Origin: VRUE01 sp963712595
GTDB taxonomy: Bacteria; Actinomycetota; Thermoleophilia; Solirubrobacterales; 70-9
Assembly (NCBI GenBank): GCA_963712595.1
Contig: CAVQIM010000001.1
Coordinates: 124,001 to 188,000, forward strand
Reading direction: 5' to 3'
Length of the DNA: 64,000 bases
Under the pieces are notes generated by a model. It ran no database searches. It was not told the origin of the DNA and saw only the letters and a program-made list of their open reading frames with translations. Below, piece by piece: positions 27,001 through 33,892 of this stretch (positions within the stretch are counted from its first letter, which is position 1; each line of letters begins with the position of its first letter). The position numbers were made by a program, and so were the translations under genes.

Positions 27001-30000
27001 CCGGAGCCGGAGCCGTCGGAGCCGCTGAATTCGAACTGGGCGTTGTCCGAGGCGCTGAGGCTCGGAGGCCCGGCGGTCTGGGTCTGCGGCGCCGTCATGT
27101 CGACGTTCCAGCTGAAGAGCGCCGGGGTCGGATCGACGTTGCCGGCGACGTCGACAGCCCGCACTTCGAATTTGTGGGAGCCGTCGGCGAGCGACGAGTA
27201 GACCTGGGGTGACGTGCACGCTCCCCAGCCGCTCGCTTCGCTCGAGTCGAGGCGGCACTGGAAGGAGGAGACGCCGGAGCCGCTGCCGTCGGAGCCGCTG
27301 AATTCGAACTGGGCCGCGCTCGAAGCGACGAGGGCGTTGGGGTGTTTGCCGATCTGCGTGTCGGGCGGAGCGACGTCGACGTTCCAGCTGAACACCGCCG
27401 GGCTCTGGTCGACATTGCCAGCCTGATCTATCGCCCGCACTTCGAATTTGTGGGCGCCGTCGGCGAGCGACGAGTAGACCTGGGGTGACGTGCACGCTCC
27501 CCAGCCGCTCGCTTCGCTCGAGTCGAGGCGGCACTGGAACGAAGCGACTCCCGATCCCGTGGCATCGGCGCCGGAGAATTTGAATTCCGCGTTGCCCGTC
27601 GCGCTCAGGGCCGGCGGGCCGAGGTCGATCTGGGTCTGGGGCGCGACGGTGTCGACCGTCCAGCTGAAGACGGCCGGGCTCTGGTCGACGTTGCCAGCCT
27701 GATCTATCGCCCGCACTTCGAATTTGTGGGCGCCGTCGGCGAGCCCCGTGTAGGCCTGTGGCGAAGTGCAGGCCTGCCACCCGCCGGCAGCTTCGGAGTC
27801 GCGGCGGCACTGGAATGACGCCACACCCGAGCCGCTGCCGTCGGAGCCGGAGAAGGCGAATGATGCGGCTGCGGAGGCGACCGGGTTGGCGGGATGAGAC
27901 CCGATCTGGGCATCGGGCGCGCTGGAGTCCTCGACGTAGGCGAGCGGCGCCGAGCAGGGCGAGACGCTGCCGTTGGCCAGGGTCGCCGTGGCGCGGAATT
28001 CGGCCGTCGTGTCATCCGGCACCGAGACGGCGATCCCGCCGGCGAGCTGGGCGGCGCTGCCGGTCGCCAGCGGCGAGCCCGAACAGTCGGCGGTGGTGTA
28101 GATGCGCACCGTGGAGCCGGACGGCGCAGAGCCGGTCACTTTGAGCGAGTTCGCGTTGGCGGGCGAGGCCGGCGTCGTGGCGATCAGCTCGGGCCCATAG
28201 ACGGCGGTGTAGCTGCCGGCGGTTGCGTCGAAGAAGGCGTATTCGATCCCCTTGATCGTCTGGATCGCGGTGGCGACGGGTGTGCCGCTGCGCTTGACCG
28301 AGAGCAGGTCGCCCGCGGCCGGGCTGACCGGCAGCATCGCCCGTAGCCCGTTCGCACCTTCGCCCGGGCTGATCGTGAAGCTGAGCCGGTTGCCGGTCCA
28401 CCCGATCGAGCCGAACGAGGACTGGTTGCGTCCGTCGAGCCAGGTCAGCATCTGGCGGGCCGAAACGACCGGAACCCCCCGTGCCTGCGCCGAGGCGACG
28501 ATCGCGTCCGAGTCTTCGATTTCGGCGACGTCGGTGTGCATGTTGGCGCCGAAGACCCCGTAGTAGCCCTTCGACCCGAGCGCGTTGTCGAGCAGCGTGT
28601 CGGCGGTGAACGGGTAGGACTGTTCGGACTCGTCGGTCATCTGGGTCGCGACCTGGTAGACGTCGACGAGCGAGCCGTCGAGGTCGGCGAAGCGCATCGG
28701 CATCCCCGAGCCGGTGAACATCCCCGGCCGGTCCTGCACCCAGGCGGCGGGCCAGTAGTAGTAGTTCGCGTCGAGGCGGATCCCGTTCGCGCGCTCGACC
28801 TTCGGCTGCGTCGCCCAATCGCCCCAGGCCACGCAGTGGGTGCGGTTGGTCGCGGGCGCGGGGAGGCTGGGGAAGTTGGCTGAGAATTCGCCCAGCTGGC
28901 TGCTGAAGAAGGCGTTCAGCTCGCCCTGGCCGTCCCAGTCGCCGCAATTCGTCAGCGTGTGCAGCGACAGCTCGAAGCCCGCCGAGGCATAGGCAGAGGC
29001 CTGGGCGTCGGTAAGCGGCGTGCCGGGATAGATGTAGGAGGTCGACCTGACGCACTCCCATTTCGCCACCACGCAACCCGGCGGACTGGCTTTCTCGTAC
29101 CCGTCGAAGCGCCCAGCGGTGCCGCCGTTGCCGTGGTCGTCGCCGGTCATCACCACCGCTGCCCTCTCGTCGCGGGGCAGGAACCAGAAGCGCGGCAGCG
29201 GCTTGCGGTCGGCGTTCATCTTCTCGATCAGGTTGGTCAGCAGCCGCTGCTGCTCGTCGGCCTGCGGGATCGCGACCTTTTCGAGGTCGACCCAGTCCGG
29301 CTGGGGGTCGCCGGCCTTGTTGCCGAAGAAGAGGTCGTCGGAGCGGATCGGCGAGCGGCCGTCGCGCTCTTCGCCCGACCAGGCCGGGTTGCCCTGGCGG
29401 GTGAGGACGACGGATCTGGCCAGGTCGTAGCTGAACGAGGCCGCCTGGCCGCCTTTGCCGCCGACGCTGCGCAGCGTCACCGCCGGGTTCGCGGTGGCGC
29501 TGCTGGCGCTCGAGTAGAGCGTGGCGATCGTCTGGGCCGAGGTCGGGGTGTAGCGGTCGGCGCTGCCGTGGAACTGGATCGTCTGGTCGACGATCCCGGC
29601 CCCGGGGGCGGTGCCGGTGTCCACCTTCATGTAGGCGTTCGCCAGCGCACCTCCGCTGGGGTTGAGTCCCAGCAGCCCGGAGAGCTGCGGGTCGGGCCGC
29701 ATCGCGATCAGGTTGCCGCCCCCGCCGACCCAGCTTTCAAGCATCTGAGCCTGGCCGGAGCTGAGGGTGGTTTCGCCGAGGATCGCCACGTCATAGGCGT
29801 CGAGGGTCGCCGCCGTGACGGTGGAGATGTCCTTGACCGTGAACTCGTTCAGCCCTTCGGCACGGAGGATTTCGCCGTAGTAGCGACTGAAGGGATTGGC
29901 CGCGTTGGAGATCACCAGGATCGGACCGCCGGGCCCGCTGTCCGGCGGCGGTGGCGGCGCCACTTCGGTCGTGAACGACCAGCTCGAGCTGCTGGGCAGA

Positions 30001-32774
30001 GCGTTTCCGGCGAGATCCTTGACCCCGGCAGCCCCTCCCTTGACGGTCGCCGTGTAGGTGGTCGCGTAATGCAGCGGCCCGATCGATTTCACCGCCGCCC
30101 GCCGATTGCCGGGGCTGTAGCTGACGGCGCTTTCGACCAGGCCCCCGCTGCCGTCTCGCAGCTCGATCGTGCCGGAGGAGATCGTCGCGGGGTTCATCGC
30201 CTCGCTGAAGGTGGCGGCGGCGGCGACGTTGACGCCGATGTCTGTGGTGCCGTCGGCAGGCACCTGGCCGTTGAGCGAGGGGGGCGTCGTATCGGGACCG
30301 ACGTGCTCGTCGAAGACGACGTCGACCAGGTAGTTGGTCGAGTGAAAAGAGCGAGGGGGCCCTTCGGTGAAGAGCCCGCCCGCCGGCCCGTACTGGAAGA
30401 CGCCGTTCTCCCCGTCGACCCCGTCGGCGAGCGCGTGCAGCGGCCCGTTGTCGTGCCCGACCAGGGCGAAGTAGTCCGACAGGCCCGCGTAGTGCCCGCT
30501 CGGCGCGTGGTAGGAGGCGATGTAGGTTTTGCCCGCTTCGATCGAGACCGGCTGGTCGAAGGTCACCGTCTGCCAACCGGACGCGGACTCCCCCGTGAAG
30601 GCGGCCTGCGCCAGCTGGGCCCCGCCCGCCGTCCAGAGGCGGCCGACGTGCTGCCCGACGTTGCCCGCGGTCTTGTAGAAGCGGACGCCGGCGATCAGTC
30701 CGGCGACGTCGGAACGGAACTTGACGCCGAGTTCGACCGCGCCCGCCGGATCGTCGTCCTCGGGAGCGGCGAGCGCTTCGTCCCAGATCGAGCAGGGACA
30801 GGTGGGCGGCGTGACTTCGACGCCGACCTGGTCACCCGCGCTCTCGAGGTTGCCGCTGTCGTCGACCGCCCTGGCCTCGATCGTGACTTTGCCGACGGCG
30901 CCGGGGGTCCAGGCGTAGGTCCACTGGTCGCGACCGTCGGCTGGGTGCCAATGCTGCCCCCCGTCTGTCGACACTTCGATCCCGGCGACCTGGCCACCGG
31001 CGGTCTCCCCGGATGCGTCGGTCGCGGTGCCGCCGATCGTCACCGCTTCGCCGCTCTCGAGCTGCGCGCCCTCGCCGGGAGAGCCGATCGCGCTCGTCGG
31101 CGGGTCGGCGTCGGTCGTCTGCGTCGCCGCAAACAGCCCCCCTTGCAGGCTGCCCGCTTTCACCCCCATGTCGGCCAGCAGGTTCACCGTCGCCTGCTGC
31201 ATGCGCGAATCGGGTTTGGTGTTGCCCCTGTCGTGCTCTCCGTCGAGGCCCCAGGACCACTGCACGGTCCCGGCGCCGAAGACCAGCGCACCGTTGGGGG
31301 CGCGGTAGAGCGTCAGGTGGTGGGTGCCGGTGCCGGGGGCGTAATTGGAGCCGTAGTCGACCAGTCGCTGCGGCACCTCCACCGTGGTCGAGGAGAGGTC
31401 CATCAGGCCCGGCGGCCGGAAGCCGTTGTCGACGTCTTCGTCCCACTCGTAGCCGAGCGTGTCTTCGCCCAGGGTGGCGGTTTCTCCCGGCCCGAGCGAG
31501 GCGATGCCGGTATCGCGCCAGAGTCGCAGCCTGCCGTCCGCGGCGGGGACCCGGATCGCGGCGGTTCCCTCGTCGACCATGAAGATCGTGCCGCTGAGCG
31601 AGTTCTCCGGCTTGCCGCCGTCCGCCGGCGGGCTGAAGCGCGGGTCCCGCCAGGTGCCGGTCCAGACGTTCGCCTCCGGGTCGATCTTGGCGTTGGCGTG
31701 CGTCTCCTTGTAGGCGACCAGCGTGCGGTGGTCGGCCCCGGAGCCGTCGATGCCGTCTTCCCAGCGCGTCTTCCAGAAGATCTCGTTGCCGCTGAAGAAG
31801 GCGAGGTCGACGCCGGCGTCGCGCGCCGCTTCGACGTTGGCGCGCTGCGCTCCCGACCAGTACTCGTCGTGACCGACCGAGAGGTAGGCCTCGTGGTCGA
31901 GGATCTCGCTGCCGCGGCGGTCGGCGTCGACGCCGGTGAAGTAGCTGACGTCGTAGCCGTTGCGCTCGAGCCAGCGCACCATCGGGTACTCGGCAGAGAA
32001 CGGCGCGTCTTCCGGCGCCGTGCCGCGAGTCGTCAGCGGGCGGTTGTAGCTGACCTCGTACGCACGACCCGGATTGGCCCCGGGGCCGCCGACGTAGAGG
32101 CTGTTTCCGCCGTAGCGGTTGTAGGCCTCCCAGGTGGTGTCGGAGGTTTGGAAGAGGAGATCGGAGCCACCGCCGTCGTCGCGGACGACGAAGAGGATCT
32201 GGCTTCCGTCGGAAGGCTGGTCTTCACGAACGAGCTTGGCGAAGTAGATCCCCGAGACGGCGTCGGCCGGCACGGCCCAGGACGCCGACTCCGCCCAGTT
32301 GCCGCAATCGACCAGCCCGGTGGATGGTTTGGTGTCGCAGCCTGGTTGTTTCTGGGGCAGGGCGGCCGACGGCTCGACCGTGTCGACCTTGCGAGCGCCG
32401 TCGCCGCCGTAGTAGCCCATCCGGTAGACGTCGAGGCGATACTCGTCCGAGGCGGTGTCGACCTTGAAGTGGACCGTCTCGCCGCGGTCGACGCTGATCT
32501 CGGTGGCGAAACCCTGGATGCTGGGGTCCCCCGCCCCTTCGACGTCCCACTCGCTCGGCGGGTTGCCGGGCTTGGAGTTCTCGCAGACGATTTCGTTGGC
32601 GGGCGGGTCGCAGGGCCCGGCGAGCGCGCCGTCTGCCACCAGCACCTGGACGCCCAGCAGAAAAACGAGGAGCGCGAGCGCGCCTGCGCAAATCCGGGTA
32701 AATGCCGAAATCTCTGAGCTCCTTCGATCGATCGACCTCGTCCAGCGCCGCCGTCGCGGGCGCCGGTACACCAC
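18096..32774 (-). CDS. giant secreted multidomain protein with Ig-like repeats (~4,890 aa)
   Basis: One open frame of 4,892 codons. A signal sequence or membrane anchor (ICAGALALLVFLLGVQVLVA) is near residues 28-47. Residues ~60-560 resemble the C-terminal domain of the N,N-dimethylformamidase large subunit (YLSVGHDEYWSGAQRANVEA is a landmark). Next come an Ig-like domain (~570-665), a DUF4082-like domain (~670-825), a Big_5-like domain (~828-935), an amidotransferase-like segment (~945-1200) and a deacetylase-like domain (~1200-1430, with VVMTGDDHG). From ~1550 to ~4740 run more than 30 Ig-like repeats of ~80-95 residues with FxCRxDS and VDxxGNVDxxPA motifs. The tail (~4740-4892) is unique and basic. 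The start may be this GTG/GTG pair or an ATT at 32711 placed ideally behind AAGGAG. It is likely a surface or matrix protein; no enzyme activity is certain. Confidence 0.85.
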   Translation of the reverse strand: MVYRRPRRRRWTRSIDRRSSEISAFTRICAGALALLVFLLGVQVLVADGALAGPCDPPANEIVCENSKPGNPPSEWDVEGAGDPSIQGFATEISVDRGETVHFKVDTASDEYRLDVYRMGYYGGDGARKVDTVEPSAALPQKQPGCDTKPSTGLVDCGNWAESASWAVPADAVSGIYFAKLVREDQPSDGSQILFVVRDDGGGSDLLFQTSDTTWEAYNRYGGNSLYVGGPGANPGRAYEVSYNRPLTTRGTAPEDAPFSAEYPMVRWLERNGYDVSYFTGVDADRRGSEILDHEAYLSVGHDEYWSGAQRANVEAARDAGVDLAFFSGNEIFWKTRWEDGIDGSGADHRTLVAYKETHANAKIDPEANVWTGTWRDPRFSPPADGGKPENSLSGTIFMVDEGTAAIRVPAADGRLRLWRDTGIASLGPGETATLGEDTLGYEWDEDVDNGFRPPGLMDLSSTTVEVPQRLVDYGSNYAPGTGTHHLTLYRAPNGALVFGAGTVQWSWGLDGEHDRGNTKPDSRMQQATVNLLADMGVKAGSLQGGLFAATQTTDADPPTSAIGSPGEGAQLESGEAVTIGGTATDASGETAGGQVAGIEVSTDGGQHWHPADGRDQWTYAWTPGAVGKVTIEARAVDDSGNLESAGDQVGVEVTPPTCPCSIWDEALAAPEDDDPAGAVELGVKFRSDVAGLIAGVRFYKTAGNVGQHVGRLWTAGGAQLAQAAFTGESASGWQTVTFDQPVSIEAGKTYIASYHAPSGHYAGLSDYFALVGHDNGPLHALADGVDGENGVFQYGPAGGLFTEGPPRSFHSTNYLVDVVFDEHVGPDTTPPSLNGQVPADGTTDIGVNVAAAATFSEAMNPATISSGTIELRDGSGGLVESAVSYSPGNRRAAVKSIGPLHYATTYTATVKGGAAGVKDLAGNALPSSSSWSFTTEVAPPPPPDSGPGGPILVISNAANPFSRYYGEILRAEGLNEFTVKDISTVTAATLDAYDVAILGETTLSSGQAQMLESWVGGGGNLIAMRPDPQLSGLLGLNPSGGALANAYMKVDTGTAPGAGIVDQTIQFHGSADRYTPTSAQTIATLYSSASSATANPAVTLRSVGGKGGQAASFSYDLARSVVLTRQGNPAWSGEERDGRSPIRSDDLFFGNKAGDPQPDWVDLEKVAIPQADEQQRLLTNLIEKMNADRKPLPRFWFLPRDERAAVVMTGDDHGNGGTAGRFDGYEKASPPGCVVAKWECVRSTSYIYPGTPLTDAQASAYASAGFELSLHTLTNCGDWDGQGELNAFFSSQLGEFSANFPSLPAPATNRTHCVAWGDWATQPKVERANGIRLDANYYYWPAAWVQDRPGMFTGSGMPMRFADLDGSLVDVYQVATQMTDESEQSYPFTADTLLDNALGSKGYYGVFGANMHTDVAEIEDSDAIVASAQARGVPVVSARQMLTWLDGRNQSSFGSIGWTGNRLSFTISPGEGANGLRAMLPVSPAAGDLLSVKRSGTPVATAIQTIKGIEYAFFDATAGSYTAVYGPELIATTPASPANANSLKVTGSAPSGSTVRIYTTADCSGSPLATGSAAQLAGGIAVSVPDDTTAEFRATATLANGSVSPCSAPLAYVEDSSAPDAQIGSHPANPVASAAASFAFSGSDGSGSGVASFQCRRDSEAAGGWQACTSPQAYTGLADGAHKFEVRAIDQAGNVDQSPAVFSWTVDTVAPQTQIDLGPPALSATGNAEFKFSGADATGSGVASFQCRLDSSEASGWGACTSPQVYSSLADGAHKFEVRAIDQAGNVDQSPAVFSWNVDVAPPDTQIGKHPNALVASSAAQFEFSGSDGSGSGVSSFQCRLDSSEASGWGACTSPQVYSSLADGSHKFEVRAVDVAGNVDPTPALFSWNVDMTAPQTQTAGPPSLSASDNAQFEFSGSDGSGSGVSSFQCRLDSLEASAWGTCSSPKEYATLADGSHKFEVRAIDVVGNVDQSPASLSWTVDTTAPQTQIGNGPPLISASAAATLIFSGADGAGSGVASFECRLDSTAPSGWQACASPKEYAALADGVHKFEVRAIDVAGNADPSPAVVNWTVDTTAPDTQIDDHPAALLATPSAQFAFSGADGSGSGVAAFQCRLDSSQAGDWAPCSSPKSYGGLADGGHKLEVRAIDQAGNVDSTAASFEWNVDTTAPQTQVDSGPPALSALAVAKFAFSGTDGAGSGVASLECRRDSGEPSGWGPCLSPLEYASLGDGGHKFEVRAIDMAGNVDLTPAVFNWTIDTTSPDTQIGKHPNALVASSAAQFEFSGSDGSGSGVASFQCRLDSSEASGWASCSSPQSYVSLGDGSHEFEVRAIDQAGNVDAVPASFEWSIDTAAPETQIETGPPALSASAKAKFNFSGADGAGSGVASFECRLDSTAPSAWQACTSPKEYAALADGSHKLEVRAIDQIGNVDLTPAVLNWTVDTTAPESQIDTHPSPLSASAEAKFTFSGSDAGGSGLASFECRRDSNEASAWEACASPRTYAALPDGSHGLEVRAIDVAGNVDPSPASFNWTIDTAAPDTQIDSHAKALEGSAAASFAFSGSDGTGSGVASFQCRLDSTQAADWGGCASPRAYGSLADGFHKFEVRAIDAAGNVDQAPASFEWTVDTTPPQTQIDSGPPALSGSAAAKFSFSGSDGSGSGVASFQCRLDSTAPSAWQACSSPKEYAALADGAHKLEVRAVDGAANPDPSPASFSWTVDTTPPAVTIDSLSRALLGIGQTSEVHWHANENGAFELRVGGNDCSSGTVLDSGAYGSQPATHASIVAVADLAEGQNTLRLCLTDAASNRGSTTATLSRDTATPETQIDSHPAALSASASASFAFSGSDGPGSGVASFQCRRDSSEASAWAPCSSPQSYASLADGTHSFEVRAVDVAGNPDPSPASFSWTVDTTPPSVAIDSGPHGLTNDSTPSFAFHASEPGSSFECSIDSGTPDFGPCSDAGSHTPASPLTDGAHTFRVRATDAASNQGASTTREFTVDTAAPPAPELTLTVPASPANENSPKIVGSAPAGSTVRIYASLDCSGTALATVTPAQLVDGVSVSVPDDSTTKFSANGTSLAGNPSGCSDPIAYAEDSSAPNAQIDGHPADPASSNVATFVFSGSDGSGSGVASFQCRLDSTQAADWGPCSSPKSYSSLGDGTHGFEVRAIDQAGNVDQSPASFPWTIDTAAPQTQIDAHPAALTTSTSAQFEFSGSDGSGTGVAVFQCRRDSAEASAWEPCTSPRAYASLADGGHGFEVRAVDGAGNVDPSPASFSWAVDTTGPQTQIDAHPASLSPSTAAQFGFSATDPGGSGVSSFECRLDSTAPSGWEACGSPVGYSSLVDGPHKFEVRAIDAAGNVDPSPAAFTWTVDTTAPQTQIDAHPAALTASGSAQFGFSGSDSSGATSFECRRDSAEPSAWAPCSSPKDYSSLADGSHKFEVRAIDAVGNVDPSTASFEWSVDTAAPETQIDSHPAALSASASASFAFSGSDGAGSGVGSFQCRRDSTEASAWGPCASPQSYASLGDGAHVFQVRAIDLAGNADPSPTAFGWTIDTTPPTATIDSGPSGLTNDSTPTFAFHAGEAGSSFECSIDSGAPSFGPCSDAGSHTPASPLGDGVHTFRVRATDAAANQGTATIREFSVDTAAPSPPQLTSTVPASPANENSPKIVGSAPGGSTVRLYAGIDCSGPALATVSAAQLVDGVLVSVLDDTTTKFSANGTSLAGNPSGCSDPIAYAEDSSAPNAQIDGHPADPASSNVATFVFSGSDGSGSGVASFQCRIDSGQAADWAACSSPESYGSLGEGAHSFEVRAIDRAGNVDQSPASFPWTIDTAAPQTQIDAHPAALTTSTSAQFEFSGSDGSGTGVAIFQCRRDSAEASAWEPCTSPRAYASLADGPHGFEVRAVDGAGNVDPSPASFGWTVDTTGPQTQIDAHPASLSPSTAAQFGFSATDPGGSGVSSFECRLDSTAPSGWEACGSPVGYSSLVDGPHKFEVRAIDAAGNVDPSPAAFTWTVDTTAPQTQIDAHPAALTASGSAQFGFSGSDSSGATSFECRRDSAEPSAWAPCSSPKDYSSLADGSHKFEVRAIDAVGNVDPSTASFEWSVDTAAPETQIDSHPAALSASASASFAFSGSDGAGSGVGSFQCRRDSTEASAWGPCASPQSYASLGDGAHVFQVRAIDLAGNADPSPTAFGWTIDTTPPTATIDSGPSGLTNDSTPTFAFHAGEAGSSFECSIDSGAPSFGPCSDAGSHTPASPLGDGVHTFRVRATDAAANQGTATIREFSVDTAAPSPPQLTSTVPASPANENSPKIVGSAPGGSTVRLYAGIDCSGPALATVSAAQLVDGVLVSVLDDTTTKFSANGTSLAGNPSGCSDPIAYAEDSSAPNAQIDGHPADPASSNVATFVFSGSDGSGSGVASFQCRIDSGQAADWAACSSPESYGSLGEGAHSFEVRAIDRAGNVDQSPASFAWTIDTVAPQTQIDAHPPALTTSTSAQFEFSGSDGSGTGVAIFQCRRDSAEASAWEPCTSPRAYASLADGPHGFEVRAVDGAGNVDPSPASFGWTVDTTAPPSPELTGTVPASPANENSPKIVGSAPLGSTVRLYANADCSGAAIATASDAELTSGVAVSVTDDSTSHFSADAIASGKPSPCSQPLAYVEDSTAPSTQIDAHPDALSGSTTAQFAFSGSDGSGSGVASFECRRDSESAAAWQPCNSPQSYAALADGPHAFQVRAIDAAGNADSSPAVYGWTVDTAPPLVQPTVTAVSPEPPTSAHDVVRILQIKYDRRRRAAILTIEVPGPGRLSAATPEPPVSSGLRKADGSAARQRAAHQIVPKSVRTTKAGKVKLRVRLTPASRQLLTEEHKVTIRVLVSFDANDGSSESRTIAIALKQPLPRKQ
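19085..23567. repeat. tandem 1,926-bp near-identical duplication inside the giant gene (2.3 copies)
   Basis: 19085-21010 and 21011-22936 align without gaps at an offset of exactly 1,926 bp (642 codons). Long stretches are identical, for example all of 19498-20091 with 21424-22017, and 20110-20830 with 22036-22756. A third partial copy runs from 22937 to about 23567 with more differences. The unit covers about seven Ig-like domains. The frame is kept, so the protein has a 642-residue super-repeat. Such near identity indicates a recent duplication or ongoing gene conversion, and copy number could be misassembled. Confidence 0.92.
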
Positions 32775-32837
32775 CTACGGGAGCAACGCTCGATCACCCG
32801 ACCTTTTTCCACCTTTTTGACCATGCCCCACCCACTA

Positions 32838-32856
32838 CCGCAAATTGCGGGTTTTT
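32838..32856 (+). other. terminator-like hairpin upstream of the giant gene
   Basis: CCGCAAATTGCGG followed by GTTTTT reads as a short hairpin plus T-tract on the plus strand. No plus-strand gene ends here, so its use as a terminator is doubtful. On the minus strand, the direction of the flanking genes, there is no T-tract. It lies in the 122-bp spacer between the beta-propeller gene stop side and the giant gene start, which otherwise shows nothing clear. Confidence 0.3.
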
Positions 32857-32896
32857 AGGTGAAATATCTAACCTTCAACCAAAGACTGAGGGTTGC

Positions 32897-33892
32897 TCAG
32901 CTCGCCGATTTCAGCGCTACCGGCGAGGACGCGTCGCGGAGGACGAGCCGTGGAGGACCGCTTCCGTCGGCCGGGACCGTGTACACGTCGAGCCCATCCG
33001 AGTAGACCAGCGTCTCGTCGTTGAGCCACTCGACCTGATCGTCGATCGGTCGCTTCTCCGCCACTGGGTGCGCCTTCAGCGTGTCGAGGTCGAGCACCTC
33101 GAGCCGCCAGCGGTTTTCGTTGCCGATCCGGCTCTTGTAGCCGATCCGCGTTCCGTCGGGGGACAGCGAGGGACACTCGACGCGATCCCGCAGCACCCGC
33201 ACCGTCTTCTCCCCCACGTCGCCTTCGACCAGGTAGTAGTGCTCGCCGCTGCGGAGCGTCGCGTAGAAGCGATTCGAGTCCTCGGCGAAGGTGATGCCCC
33301 AGAAGTTGAAGTCGACACCGTCGAAGGGCTTGCCGCCCATGCTCACCTCGAAGCTCTCGAGGTTGCCCACAACGCTGCCGCTGCGCATGTCGACGATCGT
33401 GGTTTCAGTCGAGAAGCCACCCGAGCCGAGGTAGGCATGGCCGTTGACGAATGCCGTCATCGCCCCGTAGCGGCCGTCGCTCGAGACGCGAGCGCGCGAT
33501 GGGACCCCGCCCAACGGCAACTCCTTCAAGGGCCGGAGCGAGGAGTCGAAGATCGTCGCTTCGTAGTCGATGCCGGTTTCCGCCGTCGCCAGGCAGAGGC
33601 CGCGACCGGCGGCGAAATAGACGCGCTCGCAGGCCAGTTCCTGCCCGGCCAGCCGCCGAGGCCGACCGTCCTTGACGACGAAGACCTGGCCGTTGAGGCG
33701 CGGGTCCTCGCGGTCTGCCGCCCGCACCATCAGCTGCGACCCGGCCAGCTCGGTGGCGGCGCCGGCCAGGCGCGGCTGCGCGTCGGTCGTCACCTCGTTT
33801 GGATTGAGCGAGGCGAGCACGAGGTAGAGGGCACCGCCGGCTACGCAGAGCACGGTGATCGCCGCCAGCGCCTGCTTTCTGCGCCGGCTCAC
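32897..33892 (-). CDS. membrane-anchored beta-propeller-like protein
   Basis: A 331-residue protein. A basic N-terminus and one membrane segment (LAAITVLCVAGGALYLVLAS) are followed by an extracytoplasmic part. Repeated short motifs there recall TolB/WD40-like blades, e.g. RARVSSDGRYGAMTAF, GITFAEDSNRFYATL and CPSLSPDGTRIGYKS. Function is unknown. The GTG start at 33892 overlaps the transporter stop (GTGA), so it is coupled to the MFS gene. It is the gene immediately before the giant protein gene on the same strand, although read last in its own operon. Confidence 0.7.
   Translation of the reverse strand: MSRRRKQALAAITVLCVAGGALYLVLASLNPNEVTTDAQPRLAGAATELAGSQLMVRAADREDPRLNGQVFVVKDGRPRRLAGQELACERVYFAAGRGLCLATAETGIDYEATIFDSSLRPLKELPLGGVPSRARVSSDGRYGAMTAFVNGHAYLGSGGFSTETTIVDMRSGSVVGNLESFEVSMGGKPFDGVDFNFWGITFAEDSNRFYATLRSGEHYYLVEGDVGEKTVRVLRDRVECPSLSPDGTRIGYKSRIGNENRWRLEVLDLDTLKAHPVAEKRPIDDQVEWLNDETLVYSDGLDVYTVPADGSGPPRLVLRDASSPVALKSAS

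Noticed and set aside
18500..28100. Regularly spaced repeats that might suggest a CRISPR array
   Set aside because: The repeats are ~250-bp coding units in one open frame with conserved protein motifs. They are not short direct repeats with unique spacers, and no cas genes are present.
28959..32717. A very long (1,252-codon) open frame on the plus strand opposite the giant gene
   Set aside because: It is antisense to a well-supported gene. Its translation has no recognisable domain and a composition typical of shadow frames in GC-rich DNA.
32838..32856. Intrinsic terminator upstream of the giant gene
   Set aside because: Its T-tract points along the plus strand, where no gene ends; kept only as a low-confidence hairpin.
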